A DNA stretch of 64,000 nucleotides from Chryseobacterium herbae (GTDB lineage Bacteria; Bacteroidota; Bacteroidia; Flavobacteriales; Weeksellaceae): positions 145,981 to 209,980 of the forward strand of contig NZ_JAOAMU010000001.1 in NCBI RefSeq assembly GCF_025154075.1, given 5' to 3'. The notes under the pieces were generated by a model, which made no database searches, was not told the origin of the DNA, and worked only from the letters and a program-made list of their open reading frames with translations. Made by a program: the position numbers and the translations under genes. Numbering within the stretch: position 1 is the stretch's first letter; the number at the start of each line of letters is the position of its first letter. Below, in pieces: positions 1 to 8,638 of the stretch.

Positions 1-232
1 TCATCTGCGACAGGATATGCAGACTGTTCCCATCCGGAAAATGGGCATCGATTACGGCTATTTCCACTCCTTTTGATACTATCAGTTCCACGATCTGCAA
101 TAAAGACGAGGTTTGATAGATCCTGGCATTCGGAACGATTTCGTCTATAAGAATCGCCATTCCCTGGCGTACAATGCTGTGATCATCCGCTAAAAGGAAT
201 ACCATCTCTTTATCTTCAATTGGCTCCTCCAT
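1..232 (-). CDS. Response regulator, NarL/LuxR type, N-terminal part
   Basis: The gene is cut by the left window edge; about 77 codons are present. The protein starts MEEPIEDKEM, followed by the first receiver strand VFLLADDHSIVRQGM, whose paired acidic residues form the metal pocket. The strand VIDAHFPDG carries the expected phospho-acceptor Asp. This layout is typical of NarL/FixJ-type receivers; the HTH output domain lies outside the window. The start overlaps the end of the kinase gene by 17 bases, so the two are almost certainly co-transcribed and are a cognate pair. A later ATG (MVFLL, codon 10) could be the true start. The target genes cannot be inferred. Confidence 0.85.
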   Translation of the reverse strand, partial: MEEPIEDKEMVFLLADDHSIVRQGMAILIDEIVPNARIYQTSSLLQIVELIVSKGVEIAVIDAHFPDGNSLHILSQM

Positions 233-1943
233 TATTATTGATATTTAAATTGATACTGAATGTTACTTTTGTTCCTTTATGCAATTTACTTGAAACCGCT
301 ATCTCTCCGTCGAAAAGCTCGATGATTTCTTTGCATAAACTCAGTCCAAGACCGGCTCCAAAATTATTAATTTCGTCTGATATCATTCCCTGATAATACG
401 GTTCAAAAATTTTATCCAGGTCAGATTCTGATATTCCTACCCCTGTATCTGCTACGGTTGTAGTCAGAGTGATTGTATTGGCACCTTTCATTTCGGTGGC
501 CATGGAAAGATCGATCTGACCGTTTTCTGTGAATTTATTGGCATTTCCCAGAATGTTCATAAAGATCTGGTTCATTTTAATATTGTCTGAGCTTACCACA
601 ATGTTTTCAGGGATTCTGTCTGTGACCAAAAATTTATTGTTCCTTGTTTCAATGTAAGGCGTGATGGCTGTTGTAATAGAATTAATTTCATCTTTAAGAT
701 TAAAGACCGTTTTATTAAGTTGTTTTTGAGCCTCCTGATTTTTTGTGTACTCTAATATCTGGTTCGATTGAATCAACAATGTACTATTGGTGAATTTTAT
801 CGACTTCAGATAGTCTTTCGTGGTCTCATCTTTCGTGGTTCTGTTGATCTTATCAATAAAAATGTTAATAATTTTCAACGGAGACATCAGTTCATGGCTC
901 AGCATTCCCAGAATTCTGTTCTTAAAGGTAAGGCTCTTTTTAATTTCCTTATTCGCGGCATTAAGTCTTAATTCGTAGATGAACGCCATTCTGGTGAAAT
1001 ACATGATCAGGATCGATACGATAAACATCAGGACCATTAATCCCAGGACCAGATACTTTCTGATTCTGTTATTATCCGAACTCTGCTGATTGTATTCTTT
1101 TTCCAGCTCTGATTTAAAGTCTTTGATGGCTTTTTCATACACATTAATCAAGCCGTTGCTATACACCAAGAGTTTACTGAAATTATTGTAAAAATGGGCA
1201 TTGTCCCGCTGACTTTTAACCGCAGACTGCTGAACCTTCCGCACCTCATCCGAATAATGCTTATCCATAGATTTGATGGCATTGTCCATTTCCGATTTTA
1301 CATTGGAAATATCTACCGTTTTATTATTGGTCATCGTGATCACCGTGCTTTCTTTCTGCACTTCCACTTTCCCTGATATCGCATCTTTCAGACGTCCCAT
1401 AAAACCTTTCTTTTTAATGGTGTCAGAATAGGTATGGGTTTGTATTTTCAGATCTTCAAAGTTATTTTTATACTTCTTCAGTTCGTATGGCTTCTCCTCC
1501 ACTTTTGCAGGCGGGTTCAGAGAAGACTGGTAGGCCGAATCGATCAGTACTTTCAGTTTTTTAACTTCCAGGGTATCTTTTTTCTGCAAAGCCAGATTGT
1601 TTTTCAATCTTGGACGGAGACTTTCGTACTCTCCTATTTTGTCAAAATTAGTTTTAAGTTTCTTAATGGACTGGAAATACAGTTGAAGGTCTTTGTCATC
1701 CTGACTGACCATATATTTCTGTAGATAATTTTGGGCATCCATGAAATCTTTTCTCGAATCATCAGTCAGTCCACCCAGAGCGCGGCTCTCCTCCAGCTGA
1801 TCTTTAATGAACTTCAGTTTCTTTTCATTGACAAATTCGTTGTAAAAAAATATGGCTATAATGACCTGTATCAATAAAATACATAGGATCAGTGAGTAAT
1901 GAACAATCTTCCTCAATTTAAAATTTAAGAATTTATTTTTCAT
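216..1943 (-). CDS. Membrane sensor histidine kinase
   Basis: This is a 575-residue sensor kinase. A first membrane helix lies at about residues 13-33, followed by a large extracytoplasmic region of about 260 residues rich in Lys and in predicted helix. A second helix lies at about 296-317. The HisKA dimerisation motif LSHELMSPLK has the phospho-accepting His at 350. The HATPase_c domain shows the N-box (NILGNANKF, about 463-471), G1 DTGVGI (499-504) and G2 GAGLGL (529-534). The sensor domain is not recognisable and the ligand is unknown. The 3' end overlaps the adjacent response regulator, which it presumably phosphorylates. Confidence 0.9.
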   Translation of the reverse strand: MKNKFLNFKLRKIVHYSLILCILLIQVIIAIFFYNEFVNEKKLKFIKDQLEESRALGGLTDDSRKDFMDAQNYLQKYMVSQDDKDLQLYFQSIKKLKTNFDKIGEYESLRPRLKNNLALQKKDTLEVKKLKVLIDSAYQSSLNPPAKVEEKPYELKKYKNNFEDLKIQTHTYSDTIKKKGFMGRLKDAISGKVEVQKESTVITMTNNKTVDISNVKSEMDNAIKSMDKHYSDEVRKVQQSAVKSQRDNAHFYNNFSKLLVYSNGLINVYEKAIKDFKSELEKEYNQQSSDNNRIRKYLVLGLMVLMFIVSILIMYFTRMAFIYELRLNAANKEIKKSLTFKNRILGMLSHELMSPLKIINIFIDKINRTTKDETTKDYLKSIKFTNSTLLIQSNQILEYTKNQEAQKQLNKTVFNLKDEINSITTAITPYIETRNNKFLVTDRIPENIVVSSDNIKMNQIFMNILGNANKFTENGQIDLSMATEMKGANTITLTTTVADTGVGISESDLDKIFEPYYQGMISDEINNFGAGLGLSLCKEIIELFDGEIAVSSKLHKGTKVTFSINLNINNNGGAN

Positions 1944-2380
1944 ATCTATTTATCAGCTAAATTAATTTTCTGATTACTTAAGTCTGTGGGCATTAGTTTT
2001 AACGATATAATTTACAACAAAAAATCCAGTAATGCGTTCATAACATTCAATAGGCAAAGTTAAAGTAATTTTTGGCTTATTTCCTCAGTAATTGGCTGAT
2101 ATAAACCCGAAATTTAATTATGTCACGCATCAAAACATGCTCCGTTTCAGGGGTCCAATTTGTGTAAGTCATCAAAAAAACACCAGGTTATCCTGAAAAT
2201 AAAATTTATAATTACATTATGAAACAAATAATTCACACAAAGCCTTCAAAGCACTATAGATAAACGATTTCTAAGAATACATGAAAAATATACGCGTGAA
2301 TATCTACAAGAAAAAAACAATGCCGGATGAACCGATAATTATAAAAAATTGATCCTTATTTTGACCAGTCGTGATAAACA
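1944..2380. other. Intergenic region without a gene
   Basis: This AT-rich stretch of about 440 bases separates the divergent kinase and Crp/Fnr genes. Short reading frames are all broken. I see no RNA gene or strong hairpin. It ends at the Crp/Fnr promoter. Confidence 0.6.
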
Positions 2381-2411
2381 TTGTACTTCATGCCAACATA
2401 AAGTATATTTG
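2381..2411 (+). promoter_or_regulatory. Bacteroidota-type promoter of the Crp/Fnr gene
   Basis: TTG at 2381-2383 and TATATTTG at 2404-2411 are separated by 20 bases and fit the Bacteroidota sigma consensus TTG-N17..23-TAnnTTTG. The implied transcription start leaves a leader of only about 12 bases before the ATG at 2429. Confidence 0.6.
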
Positions 2412-2428
2412 TATCATACTATTGCGAT

Positions 2429-3001
2429 ATGAATGCACAGGAAATTCTGAGAACCCACATTAACAAGGTTGTTGATCTTACTGATGAACAGTTTGATTAT
2501 TTTTTCTCCCTGTTTAAGCCTGTATCTTTTAAGAAAGGTCAGATCCTCATCAGTGAAGGTCAGGACGTGGATCATGAATATTTTGTTCTGGATGGCTGTT
2601 TAAAGACATTTTACACCAATGACAGCCTGAAAATGCACATTCTCCAGTTCGCAACCAGTCAATGGTGGGCCTCCGACTACAATGCGCTGTACAATGATGA
2701 GAAAGCTTCTTTCGGCGTGGATTGTGTTGCAGATGCCCAAACCCTCTGCCTTTACAGCGAAGACCGGGAAAAAGTATGCCGGGAAATCCATGAAGTTGAG
2801 CATTTTCTGCGCTGGCGTTCCAACAGAGGTTATGTAGGATTGCAGAAAAGAATACTGTCGCTCCTGAATAATAATGCACGCAGCCGGTATGAAGAATTAA
2901 TGGCCCAACATCCCGAGCTGTACAATCTCGTACCCAAACATTTAATAGCCGCCTATCTGGGCGTTTCAAGAGAAACCCTGAGCCGCCTGTATCATTCCTA
3001 A
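2429..3001 (+). CDS. Crp/Fnr family transcriptional regulator
   Basis: This 190-residue protein has an N-terminal cyclic-nucleotide-binding-like beta-roll (about residues 20-115: FKKGQILISEGQ, then YFVLDGCLKTFY) and a C-terminal winged HTH with the recognition segment YLGVSRETLSRL near the end. The length is normal for the short Bacteroidota Crp/Fnr family. The usual cAMP-contact residues are not evident and there is no Cys cluster for an Fnr-type iron-sulfur centre, so the effector is unknown. Two CRP/FNR-like palindromes begin 5 bases after the stop codon, ahead of the DJ-1-like gene. This suggests that the protein controls that gene; that is inference. Confidence 0.88.
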   Translation: MNAQEILRTHINKVVDLTDEQFDYFFSLFKPVSFKKGQILISEGQDVDHEYFVLDGCLKTFYTNDSLKMHILQFATSQWWASDYNALYNDEKASFGVDCVADAQTLCLYSEDREKVCREIHEVEHFLRWRSNRGYVGLQKRILSLLNNNARSRYEELMAQHPELYNLVPKHLIAAYLGVSRETLSRLYHS

Positions 3002-3005
3002 ATAA

Positions 3006-3057
3006 GTGATCCAGATCACAAAAAGAACATACTTTACCGTAAAGTGACATAGGTCAC
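3006..3057. promoter_or_regulatory. Two GTGA-N6-TCAC palindromic operators
   Basis: GTGATCCAGATCAC (3006-3019) and GTGACATAGGTCAC (3044-3057) both match the CRP/FNR superfamily pattern GTGA-N6-TCAC; their centres are 38 bases apart. The first is a perfect 6-2-6 palindrome and the second a perfect 5-4-5 palindrome. A further small palindrome, TTTACCGTAAA (3033-3043), sits between them. They lie between the Crp/Fnr gene and the DJ-1-like gene and are the obvious candidate binding sites for that regulator. Confidence 0.6.
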
Positions 3058-3156
3058 ACCATAATCTTCCTTTTTTGCTCCAAATTCGTATTGTTATTTA
3101 AAGACAAAACAATGGAACAACCTATTCCTGTGAGTATGAATGTTCCGGACAATTTT

Positions 3157-3186
3157 TTGTCTTTTCAAACCCTACACAATAATTTG
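3157..3186 (+). promoter_or_regulatory. Candidate promoter of the DJ-1-like gene
   Basis: TTG at 3157-3159, then 20 bases, then TAATTTG at 3180-3186, which is one base shorter than the TAnnTTTG consensus. Transcription would begin about 15 bases before the ATG at 3208. It overlaps a 25-codon frame at 3112-3189, which argues against that frame being translated. Confidence 0.35.
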
Positions 3187-3207
3187 TAATTTTTAAAATT
3201 CAATACA

Positions 3208-3909
3208 ATGAAAACAACAGACTTCAAAGTACTTTTCGTACTTACATCACACGATCAACTGGGCAATACCGGACATAAAACAGGTTTTTGGTCGGAAGAA
3301 CTTGCCGCTCCCTATTATTCATTAACGGACGCTGGCGTTCAGGTTACCCTTGCTTCCCCGCTGGGTGGCAGACCTCCTCTGGACCCGAAAAGTGAACTTC
3401 CTGATTTCCAAACCGATGAAACCAGACGTTTTGATGCAGATGAAGCCTTACAGGAAAAATTATCTCACACCGTAAAACTTAGTGAGGTAAAAGAGGAAGA
3501 TTATGATGCTGTCTTTTATCCGGGCGGCCATGGACCGCTTTGGGATCTTACCAATGATGAAAACTCGATTGCTCTGATTGAAGCATTTTACAGAAAAGGT
3601 AAGCCTGTGGCAGCGGTTTGTCACGCTCCGGGCGTATTAAGATTCGTGAAAAATGAAGACGGTTCTCCATTGGTACAGGGAAAACAGGTGACCGGATTTG
3701 CCAACAGCGAAGAGGAAGCTGTGCAACTGACTGATATCGTTCCTTACCTGGTAGAAGATGAACTGAAAAAACTGGGTGGAATTTACAGCAAAACGGAGGA
3801 CTGGCAAAGCTATGTGGTCAAAGACGGACATTTAATTACAGGACAAAATCCGGGATCATCCACTGCAGTGGCGCAGAAATTACTTGACTTACTGAACAGT
3901 CAAAATTAA
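3208..3909 (+). CDS. DJ-1/PfpI superfamily protein (type 1 glutamine amidotransferase-like)
   Basis: The protein has 233 residues with the DJ-1/PfpI fold. The nucleophile elbow AVCHAPGVL has Cys138 followed by His139. The glycine-rich YPGGHGPLWDL (about 104-114) and an early acidic pair in FWSEEL (27-32) complete the expected active site. The length and the extra segment after the nucleophile resemble Hsp31/HchA-like glyoxalase III and chaperone members more than the short DJ-1 proteins. The likely role is detoxification or repair of reactive carbonyl damage, but substrate specificity cannot be read from the sequence. The two Crp/Fnr-type operators upstream suggest control by the preceding regulator. 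A GC-rich terminator follows. Confidence 0.85.
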   Translation: MKTTDFKVLFVLTSHDQLGNTGHKTGFWSEELAAPYYSLTDAGVQVTLASPLGGRPPLDPKSELPDFQTDETRRFDADEALQEKLSHTVKLSEVKEEDYDAVFYPGGHGPLWDLTNDENSIALIEAFYRKGKPVAAVCHAPGVLRFVKNEDGSPLVQGKQVTGFANSEEEAVQLTDIVPYLVEDELKKLGGIYSKTEDWQSYVVKDGHLITGQNPGSSTAVAQKLLDLLNSQN

Positions 3910-3940
3910 TAAGGGTTTTATCATTATGAAGTTTAGATAT

Positions 3941-3975
3941 CCGCGGCCTGCATGTTCCATGCAGGCCGCGGATTT
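3941..3975 (+). terminator. Intrinsic terminator after the DJ-1-like gene
   Basis: A perfect 14-bp stem (3941-3954 with 3958-3971), very GC-rich, with a TTC loop, is followed by ATTTTAT. It begins 31 bases after the stop codon. Confidence 0.75.
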
Positions 3976-3979
3976 TATA

Positions 3980-3995
3980 TTCCACACGTGCGGAA
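3980..3995. promoter_or_regulatory. Near-palindrome with a CACGTG core
   Basis: TTCCACACGTGCGGAA is a 16-base palindrome with one mismatched pair. It lies about 100 bases before the YdjM-like gene and just after a terminator, so it may be an operator of that gene. No cognate regulator is known. Confidence 0.25.
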
Positions 3996-4091
3996 TTCCC
4001 TTAAATAAGTTTTATAAATTCTTGATTTTTATCAAGAGGAGCTCTCCTATATTCCTCTACTTTTATCAAAAAATTAATTAATACTATTGTT

Positions 4092-4751
4092 ATGTTTATA
4101 GGACACTTCGGACTTTCATTCGCTGCTAAAAAATTGGCCCCAAAGGTTTCATTAGGAACTCTTTTTATCGCGACCCAGTTTGTAGATCTTCTTTGGCCAT
4201 TCCTGCTTATTTTCAATATTGAAAAAGTGGCTATTGTGCCGGGTTATACGGAAACCAATGCTTTTGAATTTCTCTTTTACCCTTATACACACAGTTTATT
4301 GATGAATATGGTTTGGGGAATAGTGATAGGATTTATCTATTGGTTGATCAAGCGGGACAAACGAGGATCTGTTATTGTTGGGCTTTGCGTATTCAGCCAC
4401 TGGTTTCTGGATGTGATTGTGCATGTAGCGGACTTACCTTTAACTCCCTTCAGCGATTATAAAGTGGGACTTGGTCTCTGGAATCACTTAGCCGCTACTC
4501 TGGTCATTGAAACAGCCCTGTTCATGATAGGTACAGCTATTTATATCACTTGTACAAAAGCCAAAAATAAAATAGGAAAATGGGGACTCTGGACGTTGGT
4601 TGTTTTACTTTTAGCCATTCATTTCGGAAATGCATTTGGACCTGCTCCATCCAATTCAATAATGACGTTATTCGTGTCTTCTGTAATTGCATCTGCACTC
4701 ATTATTTCGCTCTCGTACTGGGTAGATAAAAACAGAGAAATGAAAGGATGA
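4092..4751 (+). CDS. Membrane protein, YdjM-like (putative membrane-bound metal-dependent hydrolase family)
   Basis: This 219-residue protein has about six hydrophobic segments and conserved polar residues in or near them: GHFG at the N-terminus, FVDLLWP (about 33-39), YPYTHSLL (74-81) and SHWFLDVIVH (104-113). This His/Asp pattern resembles the LexA-regulated YdjM family (DUF457), annotated as membrane-bound metal-dependent hydrolases; the activity has not been shown for such small homologues. The gene stands alone, after a terminator and convergent with the next gene. Confidence 0.55.
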   Translation: MFIGHFGLSFAAKKLAPKVSLGTLFIATQFVDLLWPFLLIFNIEKVAIVPGYTETNAFEFLFYPYTHSLLMNMVWGIVIGFIYWLIKRDKRGSVIVGLCVFSHWFLDVIVHVADLPLTPFSDYKVGLGLWNHLAATLVIETALFMIGTAIYITCTKAKNKIGKWGLWTLVVLLLAIHFGNAFGPAPSNSIMTLFVSSVIASALIISLSYWVDKNREMKG

Positions 4752-4779
4752 TCATCGTTTTTTTAATCCGAAACTTCTA

Positions 4780-5430
4780 TCAGGAATTTTCAATCTGGCG
4801 TTTTCTTATCCTGCTGAATGTTTCAGCGGTCATCCCCAGAACAGAGGCTATATATTGCAAAGGAACCTGATTAAACAATGCTTTGTTATATTGAAAATAG
4901 GCGTAATATCTTTCTTCTGCACTCATTGATAAGTGGGAGAAAACCCGTTCTTCCATCATGGTAAAGCATTTGACGATAAATCTTTTTTCAATCTCAATCC
5001 ATTTAGGGAATTCTTTGCAAAGTTTGCGGTAGTTTTCTTTGGTGATGGTTAATAGTTGAGTGTCAGTCAGAGCCTGTATCGTCCAGCGGTTGGGCTGATC
5101 AAAAAAGAAACCCATCACTTCCGTTATCAGGTAATTTTCTGTAGAAATCCATTGTGTGATCTCCTTTCCATCCGACAAAGTATAAACCCTCAGAATGCCG
5201 GATTGGACGATGCTTAACTTGTTACAGACTTTATCTGATTCTGTGAAAATATCGTTTTTCTGAAGCTTTTCTTCAGTAAAATAGGAATACAGCATTTCCA
5301 GTTCCTGATCCGTCAGCTGTCCAAAATGTTCCTGAATTAATTTGTTAAAATTTTGCACGAAAGATATTTGTAATTGGTAAGAAGGTTCAAATATACAGAA
5401 TAGTTTTTCAGTATAATTTTCTGATGACAC
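4780..5430 (-). CDS. Crp/Fnr family transcriptional regulator
   Basis: This 216-residue protein has the cyclic-nucleotide-binding-like domain (about residues 35-140, with EKLQKNDIFTESDK and LSIVQSGILRVY) and a C-terminal HTH (YIASVLGMTAETFSRIRKRQ). It has about 20 more N-terminal residues than most family members, so a later start, for example the GTG codon in SFVQNF, is possible. It is unrelated at the sequence level to the Crp/Fnr gene at 2.4 kb beyond the shared family. It is divergent from a lipoprotein gene 66 bases away, which may be a target. Confidence 0.85.
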   Translation of the reverse strand: MSSENYTEKLFCIFEPSYQLQISFVQNFNKLIQEHFGQLTDQELEMLYSYFTEEKLQKNDIFTESDKVCNKLSIVQSGILRVYTLSDGKEITQWISTENYLITEVMGFFFDQPNRWTIQALTDTQLLTITKENYRKLCKEFPKWIEIEKRFIVKCFTMMEERVFSHLSMSAEERYYAYFQYNKALFNQVPLQYIASVLGMTAETFSRIRKRQIENS

Positions 5431-5496
5431 CTATTTTGCTACCTCATCCGTTCAATTTTAAATGACCATTCAAAGCATTTCATTCTTTATATTTGG

Positions 5497-6276
5497 ATGA
5501 ATATGATAAAAAAAATATTTTCCACGGTAGTCCTGCTGAATCTTTTTTATTCCTGTCAGTCTCAGGATTCTAAAGTTGTTTTGATTGATAAGCTGGACAA
5601 AAGCTTCAAGGTTGCTCAATTTTATGAACCAAAGCTGAAAAAAACAGATGAACTTTTATCTTCTGATGTAAAAAAGATGGATAAAAAAGCGGCAAAAAAA
5701 GCTTTGGAGGCTGCGATGTTCGCCAAAGATACGCTGGCTTTTTATAAATCAAACGGAAGATTACCCTCTGAATTTTATGTAGAATCTACCAACGACTGGA
5801 TGTCGAGGAAAGAGAAACCTGTCAAATACTTTGGGTATGCATACAGCACGGTTGCTTACGATGAAGAAAAAGACACGCTCGCTATCTTAAATAAAGTCGC
5901 ATTTCCTTCTTTGGGCATGACAGAAAATAATAAAGGGGAATTCGTTTATTTACTGGCTACCAAAACCTCAAAAAATAAAAATGATATGGCCAATATCCTG
6001 GGTTTCCTGAAAAAGAATTGTACCCGCGTGAATATTGAAGATCAGTCATCAGAAAAAGTAAGCTGCTGGGAAGATAAAAACTTCTATTATGTGCTGTCCG
6101 CAACAGATGGAAAGAAAGAGGAAATTCTCTCCTACGATCCTTCAGGAAATAAGAATTCAAAAACCGTGGATATTACAGACATCCGTTTAAAAATATATTC
6201 TAAAGACTATGTTCAGACGATGAGGAATGAGAAAGCCTATCTGCCGGATTATTTACCGAATCATAAAGAGAAATAG
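5497..6276 (+). CDS. Putative lipoprotein of unknown function
   Basis: The 259-residue protein starts MNMIKKIFSTVVLLNL and has the lipobox LFYSC, with Cys20 as the predicted lipidated residue; a start at the second Met is equally possible. The mature part is rich in Lys and has no domain I recognise. The central segment (about 70-170) contains a TVAYDEEKDTLAILNKV strand pattern. It is divergent from the second Crp/Fnr regulator and has no codirectional neighbours. No function is assigned. Confidence 0.7.
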   Translation: MNMIKKIFSTVVLLNLFYSCQSQDSKVVLIDKLDKSFKVAQFYEPKLKKTDELLSSDVKKMDKKAAKKALEAAMFAKDTLAFYKSNGRLPSEFYVESTNDWMSRKEKPVKYFGYAYSTVAYDEEKDTLAILNKVAFPSLGMTENNKGEFVYLLATKTSKNKNDMANILGFLKKNCTRVNIEDQSSEKVSCWEDKNFYYVLSATDGKKEEILSYDPSGNKNSKTVDITDIRLKIYSKDYVQTMRNEKAYLPDYLPNHKEK

Positions 6277-6412
6277 AGATGGAAGCCGGAAGAGGGAGGC
6301 TGGAAGTTAATATGGGTTGTGTAATCTTTGGAAGCCATTAATTTAAATCCAAACTCGATTTATTTCTTCAACATCAATAACTTCCCTCTTCCAGCTTCAG
6401 ACTTCCCTACTT
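6277..6412. repeat. Inverted purine-rich dispersed repeat (GGAAG type)
   Basis: A purine-rich tract (gatggaagccggaagaggga) right after the lipoprotein stop is matched in inverted orientation by a pyrimidine tract at about 6384-6410 (cttccctcttccagcttcag). The same units recur at 21.17 and 21.31 kb. They are intergenic and non-coding. The pair could form a long imperfect hairpin between the convergent genes and so act as a bidirectional terminator. Confidence 0.5.
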
Positions 6413-7330
6413 ATTAAAAGAACTCCTGAATTCCACAGGGGAAAGATTTGTCTTGCTTTTAAATAGTTTCGTGAAGGACTGCGGATGTTCAAAACCCAGT
6501 TCATAGGCAATTTCACTGATTGATAAATCTGTTACAGACAGTTTTTCTTTAGCCTTTTCAATTAATTTGTCATGAATAATTTGCTGGGTACTTTGTCCTG
6601 TAAGTGTTTTAAGGAGCCTGCTCAGGTAGTTGGAAGATACATGAAGTTCATCCGCAACCCATTGCACGGTGGGTAATCCTGTTGAAACCAGATCATTATT
6701 TTTAAAATATCTACTCAGTAGATCTTCTAAACGGTCAAGGGTTTTATGATTGATGATTTTCCTTGTGATAAACTGCCGTTCATAAAATCTTTCCGAATAA
6801 TTGAGCAAAGTTTCAATGTGGGAAATAATGATATTCTGACTGAATTTATCAATAGCAGCATGATATTCCTGTTGAATATTTTCTATAATTCCGTTGATCA
6901 TTTTTTCTTCTTTATGGGAAAGAAACAAAGCTTCATTCACCGAATAGCCGAAAAAATCATATTGTTTTATGGTTTTTGCAAGAGAGGTATTCCATAAAAA
7001 GTCCGGATGAATCAATAACATCCACCCGGATTTTTCTGTCTGAGAATCTGTATCAGCCTCAATTCTGAAGACCTGATGGGGAGCAATGAAAAACATCGTT
7101 CCTTCATCGAAATCATAAGCCTGCTGCCCGTATTTCAATTGCCCATTAATTCCAATTTTCAGAGAAATCATATAAAAATCCAGCATCCAGTTGACCTCCC
7201 CAATATCAGCGGGTCTCTTCACCGAATTATAGTCAACAACGCTGATCATTGGATGTTCAGGTGGTTCCAATCCCCTTGAACGGTGAAATTCTGTGATGGT
7301 TTTTATCCTTTGTGTTGTGCGTTGTTCCAT
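6407..7330 (-). CDS. AraC family transcriptional regulator
   Basis: The protein has 307 residues. The N-terminal half has a cupin-like sensing domain (about 50-110: GTMFFIAPHQVFRIEA). The C-terminal 100 residues hold two HTH motifs (WVADELHVSSNYLSRLLKTL and ISEIAYELGFEHPQSFTKLF) and end in the family signature LSPVEFR. It lies downstream of the NmrA-like reductase on the same strand, separated by 200 bases of repeat DNA. Such regulators often control an adjacent oxidoreductase; this is inference from position only. Confidence 0.88.
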   Translation of the reverse strand: MEQRTTQRIKTITEFHRSRGLEPPEHPMISVVDYNSVKRPADIGEVNWMLDFYMISLKIGINGQLKYGQQAYDFDEGTMFFIAPHQVFRIEADTDSQTEKSGWMLLIHPDFLWNTSLAKTIKQYDFFGYSVNEALFLSHKEEKMINGIIENIQQEYHAAIDKFSQNIIISHIETLLNYSERFYERQFITRKIINHKTLDRLEDLLSRYFKNNDLVSTGLPTVQWVADELHVSSNYLSRLLKTLTGQSTQQIIHDKLIEKAKEKLSVTDLSISEIAYELGFEHPQSFTKLFKSKTNLSPVEFRSSFNK

Positions 7331-7339
7331 AGGAATAAA

Positions 7340-7459
7340 GTTACGATTAGATTTTAGATTTTTAGATTTCAGACACGAGATTTCAGATACGAGACTTTTA
7401 GGTTAAGGTTGAGATTGATGTTAGAAATGTCAATGGCGGCTTCGAGAGCCTCAGCCGCC
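7340..7459. repeat. Degenerate GAGAC/AGATTT-rich intergenic repeat plus a REP-like palindrome
   Basis: Bases about 7345-7425 consist of degenerate copies of agatttcagatacgagac-like units, also seen at 11.27 and 60.70 kb. Just beyond, GGCGGCT (7435-7441) pairs with AGCCGCC (7453-7459) around an 11-base loop. There is no T-run, so it is more like a REP-type palindrome than a terminator. Confidence 0.5.
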
Positions 7460-7530
7460 AGAGATATTTGTCATTACTTTAACTGAGAGTAACAATGAAA
7501 CAGCAACAGACAACCCGTAACGCGCTCACT

Positions 7531-8451
7531 CTAAAACTCTCCGACACTCACACCCCGATAGGCAACAGCAAATTCTTTTGCAAAATCAGCCAGCTTTACT
7601 TTTCCTAAAACAGGTTGATGAATATTGTAATCTTCATACAATACACCACTTCCCTGGCTTGCCTGAGTTTCTACAAACCCTTTTGCTACCTGCTCATTGA
7701 ACCCGATTTTCAGCCAGTTTTGCAATAATTCTTCGTCCCGTATGACGTTCCATTTTAAATCCGGTTGACCAATCGCTTCACCCAAAGCTTTTGCAATTTC
7801 ATTCGGTGAAACTTCATCACTTGCCACGTAACGGATAGTCCTTCCTTCAAATGGTTTTTCCATCTCTTCAGCAATCACATCCGCAATATCCAGCGGTGAA
7901 ACCCATGGTTCTTTTCGGTCACCACCCCAGTTGGAAATAATAGCCCCCTTATTTTTAATGGTATTGATGAACGAAAACATATTGAAGTAAATACCCACCG
8001 GACGGATACATTTAATGGCAACATCCTCCGGCAACTGTTTCAAAATCTGTTCTACATGATGATGAAAAACAATAATTCCGGTCCCCTGATCCGTGTGCGC
8101 GCCGATACTGCTGAGATGAACAATCTTTTTCACCCCCGACTGTTCTACCGCTGTTCTGTAAGCATCACCAATTTTGATGATGGAGCCCATAAAATCAACA
8201 CTTTTATCAAACAGATCTCCGGCGGCTTCCATGGTTTCCATTAAATAAACGATGTCCGCTCCTTTAAATGTTTCAGTCAGGAAATCTGCATCAAACATGC
8301 TTCCTGTAGCGGCTTTTGCACCGAGATTTTCAATAGCTGCGGTTCTTTCTGCATGGCTGCTGATCACCGTCACAGCATGTCCTCTTTGTACAAGTTGTTC
8401 CGTAAGTGGCTTCCCGATGTTCCCAATGGAACCTGTTAAAACAATATTCAT
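7531..8451 (-). CDS. NmrA-like NAD(P)-binding oxidoreductase (atypical SDR)
   Basis: The 306-residue protein starts MNIVLTGSIGNIGKPL, a Rossmann fold whose glycine-rich loop GSIGNIG fits the atypical SDR/NmrA pattern GxxGxxG. It continues with VTVISSHAERTAAIENLGA, ADIVYLMET and KIVHLSSIGAH. The canonical SDR Tyr-Lys pair is not obvious: FHHHVEQIL stands where YxxxK is expected, as in several NmrA/azoreductase-like proteins that bind NADP(H). The role may be as a redox sensor or a quinone reductase; the substrate is unknown. It stands next to an AraC regulator on the same strand. Confidence 0.8.
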   Translation of the reverse strand: MNIVLTGSIGNIGKPLTEQLVQRGHAVTVISSHAERTAAIENLGAKAATGSMFDADFLTETFKGADIVYLMETMEAAGDLFDKSVDFMGSIIKIGDAYRTAVEQSGVKKIVHLSSIGAHTDQGTGIIVFHHHVEQILKQLPEDVAIKCIRPVGIYFNMFSFINTIKNKGAIISNWGGDRKEPWVSPLDIADVIAEEMEKPFEGRTIRYVASDEVSPNEIAKALGEAIGQPDLKWNVIRDEELLQNWLKIGFNEQVAKGFVETQASQGSGVLYEDYNIHQPVLGKVKLADFAKEFAVAYRGVSVGEF

Positions 8452-8591
8452 TTTTTATCTTTTTTGTTGGTGTAAAATTCTGAATATCTCCTAAAACAGG
8501 CTTATCCTAATCTATCTTCTTCTTAGCCAAAAACGAACTCTGTATATTATATTTCAATCAGAATGATAATAAAGACAATCTTTAAACACAA

Positions 8592-8620
8592 AAAAGGACA
8601 AATCAATGATTTGTCCTTTT
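8592..8620 (-). terminator. Intrinsic terminator of the DUF5700-type gene
   Basis: A perfect 14-bp stem with a minimal loop (8592-8605 with 8607-8620) is followed on the minus strand by a T-rich run. It lies 19 bases past the stop of the minus-strand gene at 8639-9730. Confidence 0.75.
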
Positions 8621-8638
8621 ATATTTATCAGCTCAATC

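Noticed and set aside
2550..3050. 166-codon minus-strand frame opposite the first Crp/Fnr gene
   Set aside because: It is the shadow of a well-supported gene, with Cys/His-rich nonsense composition.
3112..3189. 25-codon frame (MEQPIPVSMNVPDNFL...) before the DJ-1-like gene, possibly a leader peptide
   Set aside because: It overlaps the best promoter candidate for the next gene and has no attenuator-like structure.
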